Positions 57,380 to 64,000 of a stretch of DNA of 64,000 nucleotides are shown piece by piece. Position 1 is the first letter of the stretch. The number at the start of each line of letters is the position of its first letter. A program made the translations under genes and the position numbers. The notes below the pieces were generated by a model, which was not told the origin of the DNA, did not search any database, and saw nothing but the letters and a program-made list of their open reading frames with translations. The DNA lies in contig NC_084891.1 of NCBI RefSeq assembly GCF_958979055.1, positions 27,749,001 through 27,813,000 of the forward strand. Reading direction: 5' to 3'. The stretch comes from Alnus glutinosa. Its lineage: Eukaryota > Streptophyta > Magnoliopsida > Fagales > Betulaceae.

Positions 57380-58422
57380 TCTCAAAAAATAACCTCGATT
57401 GTGTCCGTCTCAACTCTCTCTTTTCTTGCAGACATCAGTGTTCTCATCGGTGCCGGGGAGGGAGGCCAGCCTCCTTCCCCCCTGGCTTTGTTTTGTCCCT
57501 TAGTCCTCTTGGACTAAGGTTTTGGTTCCTCCTGAGTCTTCTCAGTGAGGCTAGCTTTCTCCCAGCCATTAAGGCTGTGGAGCTGTTGTTCCCCTAGCCT
57601 CTCAAGGCTATGGTGGTTTGTTTGTGTTTTTTCTTTTCTCCTTCTCTTCTTCTTAGCAGGAAGGCTCAAATGTAAGTGTTCTAGCTTGGGATTGTGGCGG
57701 GTTTTGTGTCTTTTACGGAGGTTTTGGCCGGATTAGTTCAAAATTGGGTCTTCATTTTTTGGTGCCAGATCTACACTCCTCCGATGTTAATTTTATGACA
57801 CGCGCCCCCCTGCGGCGTTCACCGTCGTCGTCCGCTCCAGCGGCCGGAAGCTCAGGCCACGGCGGGTCTCGGTTCCCGGCGCGTGGACGACACGCGACAG
57901 AAGGCCTGTCGCTCTTCGGCGCGCGTGTTGGTCACGTTCCATATTTTCTGGCCGTGCACGGCGTTGGTTGGGGTCACTGGTGGTCGTTCCTCTGCTGGGT
58001 GATACCGGGGACGGCGCGTGTCCTCCACGCGCCGCCGTCTCCGGCGGATTCTGCCATTGTCTTCTGCCGGAAGCTGCTTTGGGTGTTTCTGTTTTCTGTG
58101 TATATTCCCTTGTGTCTACTGTAAATCACAGTTTGTCTATTTGTAATGCACAAATGTTCATGGGCTTATTTGGTGTCTGGTTAGACTAGGCCAATCCTCT
58201 TATGTTGATTGTATGGGCTTTAATTGTAAAGAGGTATTTTATTTGGAGTCCTTGTAATATTTGTGGATTGTAATTAGGCATCTGCTTCAAGTCAGACTTG
58301 GTTCTGACTTAAGGTTTAGGGGGGTCTTGTACCTCTATCCTTGTACTTGTCCTTGGGGCGTTTCAGCAATATATGATAGTAAATGCTATATTGTTCAAAA
58401 AAAAAAAATAATAAAAAAAAAA
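57380..58422 (+). mobile_element. 1.04-kb poly(A) retroposon, hairpin-rich, no reverse transcriptase
   Basis: The insertion is bounded by the perfect 19-bp duplication and ends in an A-rich tail (58395-58422) after TATTGTTC. Long duplication and tail show LINE-type mobilisation. It has no reverse-transcriptase or endonuclease domain. The interior (57790-58080) is GC-rich, unlike the flanks, and carries an open frame of 126 codons at 57744-58124 that I do not recognise. The first 250 bases hold a chain of short perfect hairpins, such as CCTTAGTCC-TCTT-GGACTAAGG (57498-57519), CTGAG-TCTT-CTCAG and CAGCC-ATTAA-GGCTG. Others lie in the GC-rich part, such as CGGCGCGTG-TCCTC-CACGCGCCG. The 3' part resembles a LINE 3'UTR. 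It could be an internally deleted LINE or a distinct non-autonomous retroposon. The perfect duplication suggests a recent event. Confidence 0.88.
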
Positions 58423-58441
58423 AATTACATAAATTGTTACA
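58423..58441. repeat. Right target-site duplication of the retroposon
   Basis: This is an exact copy of 57361-57379, placed immediately after the A-rich tail. Confidence 0.93.
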
Positions 58442-60290
58442 ACCATATATTTTGATTTTGACATGAGATAAAAACAATCTTTATGGCATTAAAAAGTCGA
58501 TTCAAAATGATAAAACTTTTCAATTTCCATATTTATAGAGTGAAAATGGGTCAATTGGAAAATTTGATGAGGCAGGAAGCTGGTGACTTCATCATGATCC
58601 AACTTGATTTGTTTAAGGAAGAAAGTACGAGACACAATTATAGTGTTTGACAAATCATTATTATCTCAAGCCCTGCATTCTCTTAACAAAATACCAACTG
58701 AATCCTTAGCCAATATCTCATCATGTTATAACACATTAGTTCCAATTTTTGTTTATTCGTTTTGTTCTTCGGGTTTTGTCCCTATCAAATTTTAGGCTAA
58801 TTGCATGTATAAACGAGCCAGCTTACAGAATTTACAGGGGATGGACCACTCAAAGCTGATTAATCACATCCTTTGGATTAAACTGGCTAGTTAAAAGACA
58901 ATTACAGGTTCAGCTTTTAGTCAATCATCACTTTCGCTTCCCAGTTTACCTCCCTCCCTATGATAATAAAGGTTGAATAGATTTATTTATTTATTTTTTT
59001 TTTTTTATGAATAGACTTTTGGCCTATACATTTTTATTTTTTTTGGTACCAGATCTTCCAATTAAATCATCTATTTTATGTTTTATTACCAAAGAGTAAA
59101 AAGTAAGGTTAGAATTTATATTTTTATTGCATAATTATTTTATAATACTAATAATATATACGACAGTCTCAATTAATTTATGGACCAGTGATAGTTTTTT
59201 TTTTTTCAAAAATTAAATAATTTTAATTTAATTTCATATCCATATCCAAAGCCCTGTGGTAATACTAATAAATTAATTTATGGACCAGTGATAGTTTTTT
59301 TTTTAATTTTTTTTTTCAAAAATTAAATAATTTTAATTTAATTTCATATCCATATCCAAAGCCATGTGGTAATACTTGCCTGTCTGTCCCATTAAATTTT
59401 TGTTTGGCATCAATTTAGTCAAGTTTTGGTGCCTCCCAAAACTTGTAAAAATCTCCAAAAATTTTAAAAACGCCTCCACATTTTTTTTTTTATAGGTTGA
59501 ACCCCAAAATTAATTTTTTTACCCTTAAACAACGTTATTTTTATTTTTTTAGTTTTACTCCCCCATCTAAAATTATGGTTCCACTCCCTGAGTACAGGTA
59601 TTATAATTTTTATTGCAAGTTACCATATTAGCCACTAAATGATTAAATGTGATTGTAACTGATGTGACAGTGTCACGTGAACTAACACATCAATTTATAA
59701 GCATTAAATAATTAAATTCAAATATTATGACAGACGTGGCCGTGTCCTGTGGACTTAGACGTCAATTTATAAAAGGGCCGGGTGACAATAAAAACTGTAA
59801 TATTCCAATCATTTTCCATTACCCTATTATGTATTTAATAGGACAGACAGGCTCCACAAATGTTTAAATGCTGATGGTTGGCAATTCCCCAAGGATTTAT
59901 TATGGGGACAGAAAAGGGTCAGTACTCATCATTCACTCTCACTTTCAAACCCTGTTTTAAAAACTTGGTTCGAGAAATTTAACGAAGGCCCAAATTAAAC
60001 GCTCTTAATTAAGCATTTTTAGTCGAAGATGATGATGAAAGAAATCCAATAAACAAACTATTATGTGAGGACCATACAATGATACAAATGATTTGGGCAC
60101 ATGGAGTAGGCCAACATCTTTTTCCCAACTGAAAAATATGCTCTTTATTTTGTTCGAGTACTCCTCCTCCCAGTTCCCACATAGAATAAATTCATGCCTG
60201 GAAAATCTCACCCCTTTTTATATCCTTCACAACCAAACGACACCCATCATAGCGTTACACTTCCCGGAGGCGTCAAAGGGAGGGAATACA
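58442..60290. other. Spacer upstream of the Josephin-like gene
   Basis: No coding exon is recognised. It contains the tandem duplication at 59171-59383 and an AT-rich palindromic stretch at about 59590-59810 that shares blocks with 48130-48310. The last few hundred bases should include the promoter of the gene at 60291. Confidence 0.4.
59171..59383. repeat. Tandem duplication, period 100 bp
   Basis: Both copies begin AATTAATTTATGGACCAGTG (59171 and 59271) and share TCAAAAATTAAATAATTTTA and CATATCCATATCCAAAGCC. The second copy differs mainly by a longer T-rich run. Near identity indicates a recent duplication. Confidence 0.9.
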
Positions 60291-60686
60291 ATGCACAGGC
60301 CTCAAAGACACAGCTTTGCCATACAAGTAAGAGGCTGTGAAGCTCTTCAAGATCATCATCAACCCCCTCAGGCTCAGGCTGATCAGCTCACAGTCTCTCC
60401 CAAGTTCATCAGCTTTTCAGCAATGAAGCTCTTCGATCGCTTCCGTAAGATTCTCATGCGGCTGTTGTTTTCACTCCCTTCTCGTGGCTCTTCATCCACA
60501 TCCGGCGCGGCTTCGCGGCAGAAAAACTCTGACAGATTTGAGCCGCCGAAGACTTCATGCAGCTCATATTACTCGTCCCACTCGCATTACAACGAGGCCA
60601 TCGCTGATTGCATTGAGTTCTTCAACAAGTCGTCGCAGGACGGGGTTTTGGATGGTGACGGTCGTAAATCCGATGTTATGGTTTGA
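60291..60686 (+). CDS. Small Josephin-like plant protein
   Basis: A single-exon frame of 131 residues starts at ATG 60291 (MHRPQRHSF). The frame is open further upstream to 60093, so the start is a choice; an internal ATG at 60423-60425 (MKLFDRFRKILMRLLF) is also possible. The basic-hydrophobic segment KLFDRFRKILMRLLFSLPSR and the C-terminal YNEAIADCIEFFNKSSQ resemble plant proteins annotated Josephin-like, whose hallmark is a DCIEF motif near the end. These are not full Josephin deubiquitinases: no catalytic domain is present. Function is unknown. The last codons before TGA (VMV) could be intron-adjacent, but no splice is needed. It lies between the zinc-finger gene and the WEB gene. Confidence 0.65.
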   Translation: MHRPQRHSFAIQVRGCEALQDHHQPPQAQADQLTVSPKFISFSAMKLFDRFRKILMRLLFSLPSRGSSSTSGAASRQKNSDRFEPPKTSCSSYYSSHSHYNEAIADCIEFFNKSSQDGVLDGDGRKSDVMV

Positions 60687-61890
60687 TATCATCATATATA
60701 TATGCATGCTCTAATGAAATCATGTTTCAGGTTTCTTTTTATTTCTTCTTCTTCCTTATAATCTCAATCGCTTCATTTGGTTCTAAGCGCATATATATTC
60801 ATACGGCCAATGGAAATTATGAGTTCATGAGTGTTGCCCTGTTTTGATAATTGCCTGTACGGTTTCTCATATGGGCTTCATCTACTTACGATCCGGATTT
60901 GATAATTGGTCTAATGGAGCGGGTCCGAGGTTTGATCCACAGTGATGCTGCTGTTGATGACAATTTTTTTATTTTTTTAAGGCATTCCTGACTTGTTGTA
61001 AACAAACAAAACTAGGCCATGAAAAATAGTTATTTTATTATAAGTTTATATTAGATTTTAAAGATTTACATTTTATGGAGAAAAAAAAAAAGAGAGAAAA
61101 AAAAAACTATACATACTTATTCGATCTCCTCCCAAACTCAATTTATAATGTTTTTTTTCAAACTATTAAAAAGTTGTAACTGACCCTCAAACTACATAGT
61201 CTTTTTACTTAGCCTTACGCTGTTATAATTTTTTGTTAAATACACCATATATAAGATAGTTAAAATATTTATTATACCGCTATCATTTGTATGAAAATAT
61301 AATTGTTTTCTTAAATAAATAAAATCCGACTGAAGATGAAGGAGACCCATTAATGCTTGGTCATGTTCCCAGAGGAGAGCCATGGGCCGGCCGGCCACGA
61401 GTCTGTAGGAGACCCAGACCCACGACTTGGCTGGGCAGTGTGTCTCCACGTACGCACGATGTGGTGTTTTTTATTTTATTTTATTTGATATAAGGGTATT
61501 ATAATAATTTTGTTCATTTTCTGTTGAATTTAACAGAAAATTCTAATTTGATGAGGCAATTGCAATTTTTAAAAAATTTAAAAGACATTACAAATTGAGC
61601 GATAATTTAATGGAATAAGTGTATCTTTTTCATTAAAAAAAATTAAGGAAAAGATAATCGAATAGCTCCAATAAAAGTATGCTGCTTTGGCTCCCGATCG
61701 ATCTTATTGAACATTCAGAATCTCAGCTTACAATTTCATTACGGACCATGTATGACATCATTCGCTAGAATTGTTAAGAGGAAATTGAAAGAAAAGTCGG
61801 GAAAAAAAGAAAAAGAAAAAACAGTTTGTACGTTATTATTCTTGGAATGGAACCTCAAATACTATATATATTGAAAATTTGGAAATGCGC
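60687..61890. other. Convergent spacer between the Josephin-like and WEB-family genes
   Basis: This holds the 3' flanks of both genes. It is AT-rich with A-runs near 61080-61106. A GC-richer stretch at 61330-61460 has no coding signal that I can support. Confidence 0.4.
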
Positions 61891-63614
61891 TCAGGGAACT
61901 CGTGGCAGTGCGACTTCTGGGCTGCCTTTTTTCTTGGAAAAAAGCCCTCCTATTAGAGGGATCAGTGCCTTTTTCTTCTTCTTCTTGAGAGAAGGGTGTC
62001 TCTCAAGTAGTACTCTTTCAACACCTTGTGGGATTACAACTTGCGCTAAGGCGGGAGGATTTGCGAAAGTCACGTATCTTTTCTTCTGGAATTCCATTCC
62101 TTCTTCATCAGAAGTCTGTGTTTTGACGTCAAATTTCGTCGAGTCTTCAACAACCTTGACATCTTCGATCTCTGTTTCCATTTTTTGTTTCTCGGATTCC
62201 CGTTTCTTCAAGTGTCGGAGCTCTCGCTTTGTCCGTTCAAGCTCTTCCTTGAGAGAAGTGAGGCAAGTTGCCATAACCACGCTTTCTTCTTTTGCTTTCT
62301 CGAGGCTTTGTTTTGTCTCCTCTAGCTCAGATGTAACGTCTCCATGCCTCCACGGGCCATGCCCATTTTCGCTCGCTCCACCGTGCATCTATATAATCAA
62401 GCAACTTAATACCAAATTAATATACAGATTCAGTAATATTGTGAAATGCCAATAATAACTAACGTTAAGTTTACAGAGATAATTGATGAAATATATAACA
62501 AGCCAACACGTACGGAATTAGAGTAGGCACGTTTGCCCTTATATCAGTTAAATATTCTACTTGTTAAACCTTAATCATTAAAAAGATACATTTATATGTT
62601 CTTATTTTTTATTTTGGTAGAGACAGTTTATTAAAATGAAACTGTAGGCTATATATATTGATGCATGTGTACTGGTTCGTTCTTGCTTGCTTGTGACTCC
62701 GTTCCAAAGTTTAAATGACATATTTTATTTAGGGAGAATTAATGCTTGTTATATGCTTTGGTATGCATTCATTGCAAAGAAAGAGATTGATTCCCTAATA
62801 AAGCTTACCTAAGTTTTATTTACATTTTTATATTAATGTTACTGGGAGTTAAGTATTAATTGTACAGCTAGCTTATAAATAATATTTATATATCCACCTT
62901 TATTCCGTCACATGATAAAGAAAACCAAAAATAAGAAAACTTCTGTTTAACCTTATGCACAAGCAAGCACATAGAGCAGTACACAGAGTGAAGTTATATA
63001 TATTGATGAATTTAATGCTGATGTAAGAGAAAAAGAAAAATAATAATGTCATCTCAGTCTTGAAGCCCAACAATTTTATAAGAGGATAATTATGTTATAG
63101 GAAATTGTTTATTTAATTATTTAATTAATATGTTAATATTTGTCCTCCCATGTGAACTCTTTACATGTGAGCTCAAACTCTCTAACATGTAAAATTTGTA
63201 ATTTAAATAAGATATGAATTACAAAGACATATGCAGGATTCGAATATATGCAAGATCTTCGCTCTAATACTGTATTATTAAATAATTAATTATCTCAAAA
63301 TTTTAAACCGTATATATTATGTAGGAAGATTGATAGGATGGTAAGGAAGCTAGAAGAGAAATCACAGTTTTTAAGAGTACCGAGCTGTTACTACGAATTA
63401 AGCAGATATCAGAGATAATGAATGTGAAACTACATGGTGATCAATCTATAATGAATATTATTGGCACCTCTTTGAGCTTGCTGGTGTAGACCTCTCCAGC
63501 TAAAACTTTCTCGCCGAACAAAGTCACGGCTTCTTTGACAGACCGGAAGGGTGCCCTTGTGTCAATCTCCGCCCTTTTCATCAGCACAAGCCCATCTTCC
63601 TTATCCATGTTCAT
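61891..63614 (-). CDS. WEB-family coiled-coil protein (DUF827)
   Basis: Two exons on the minus strand, 63614-63468 and 62388-61891, join in phase 0 across a 1.08-kb GT-AG intron and give 214 residues. The first exon carries the WEB/DUF827 N-terminal signature [20 protein letters not shown] and [10 protein letters not shown]. Residues about 66-130 are a charged coiled coil ([36 protein letters not shown]). The C terminus is basic with a short polylysine run and the conserved [14 protein letters not shown]. Arabidopsis WEB1 and PMI2 of the wider family control chloroplast photorelocation movement; the short members, such as At1g75720, are less studied, so the role here is inferred. The intron holds a TRIM-like fossil, and a (GT)n(GA)n tract lies upstream of the start. 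Confidence 0.9.
63100..63320 (-). mobile_element. TRIM-like short LTR element in the WEB-gene intron
   Basis: Read on the minus strand, a repeat-like AATTAATTATTTAATAATACA is followed by GTATTAGAGC (63280-63271), a variant of the initiator tRNA-Met primer site. A second stretch with TATTAATTAAATAATTAAAT lies near 63105-63140. The internal part matches the family at 32192 and 45461 in layout. Degraded, non-coding fossil of about 220 bp. Confidence 0.4.
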
Positions 63615-63697
63615 TCACGTACCCTAAGAAACACAGAGCAAGAGACTCCCAATATTGAATGAAAGATGGAAACAAGAATACCCTTTTTATTTGTATT

Positions 63698-63738
<41 letters not shown>
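63698..63738. repeat. (GT)n(GA)n microsatellite upstream of the WEB gene
   Basis: A short GT tract followed by about 15 GA units lies about 85-125 bp upstream of the ATG, so on the gene strand it is a (TC)n tract in the leader or core promoter, a frequent position for such tracts in plants. Beyond it, to the window end, no further gene is seen. Confidence 0.9.
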
Positions 63739-63739
<1 letters not shown>

Positions 63740-64000
63740 TAAGGGTAAGGGAGGAGGGGTGACAACTGACTAATATAATGGGGAGCTTCCTTTCTTCGCG
63801 TCCACTTCACTAGATTTCTGTTACTTGCTATATTTGAAGGTGAAGCCGGTGGGTGGATTGCTCTTGGTTATGGACCTTGCTGGCCCGTACTTATTCAGCA
63901 AAAGAGAGCGACTCTTCCTTCACCTATACGGCTTTACCCAACGGCAAAAAGGCCCACTACTCAGTTTCCTCACTTACACAATATATCAGACGGTTGAGTT

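Noticed and set aside
57744-58124. 126-codon frame in the retroposon as a host gene
   Set aside because: It is within a mobile insertion, GC-rich and full of short hairpins; the lack of stops is explained by composition.
61826-62455. 209-codon plus-strand open frame over the WEB gene
   Set aside because: It is the antisense of exon 2 of the WEB-family gene; its serine/phenylalanine-rich translation is the shadow of a Lys/Glu-rich coiled coil.

Overview
The window is nuclear DNA of a eudicot plant. Genes are split by AT-rich GT-AG introns, spacers are full of small transposons, and every recognisable protein is a plant-type family. Conserved gene order is a further clue: LQY1, an HVA22-like gene, a C2H2/PARP-like gene and a WEB-family gene occur here in the order in which, from memory, they are neighbours on Arabidopsis chromosome 1 (At1g75690, At1g75700, At1g75710, At1g75720). 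The spacing here is far larger, which suggests a bigger genome, perhaps a woody species. I cannot name the species.

Layout. 0.5-5.6 kb is a 5'-truncated L1-type LINE whose ORF2 is open except for one stop codon. 5.6-9.0 kb holds Mutator-like MITEs, one nested in a relative. 9.0-12.1 kb (+) is a Myb/SANT-like DNA-binding protein gene with a long 5'UTR intron. 13.4-15.3 kb (-) is LQY1, a thylakoid zinc-finger protein of photosystem II repair, rebuilt here in five exons. One of its introns carries a decayed receptor-kinase fragment. 15.5-20.6 kb is intergenic. 20.6-23.9 kb (+) is an HVA22-like gene. 23.9-28.5 kb is spacer with three MITEs flanked by 9-bp target duplications. 28.5-33.0 kb (-) is an E2F transcription factor of the E2FC type in thirteen exons. 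34.9-44.0 kb (-) is TRM6, the non-catalytic subunit of the tRNA m1A58 methyltransferase, also in thirteen exons. 44-51 kb is spacer with MITEs, TRIM-like elements and a tandem duplication. 51.1-53.2 kb (+) is a C2H2 zinc-finger protein with a PARP-like C-terminal region. 53.2-60.2 kb is spacer that includes a 1.04-kb poly(A) retroposon with a perfect 19-bp target duplication. 60.3-60.7 kb (+) is a small Josephin-like gene, and 61.9-63.6 kb (-) is a WEB-family coiled-coil gene.

The genes do not form a pathway; they are independent housekeeping and regulatory loci. LQY1 acts in chloroplast photosystem II repair, TRM6 in tRNA modification, E2FC in the cell cycle, and HVA22 at the ER membrane. 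Some promoter motifs fit these roles: two G-boxes upstream of LQY1 and a mirror-image telo-box pair upstream of TRM6. The most unusual structures are the hairpin-rich retroposon at 57.4-58.4 kb and the family of MITEs with 9-bp target duplications. I saw no CRISPR array, rRNA, tRNA or complete LTR retrotransposon.
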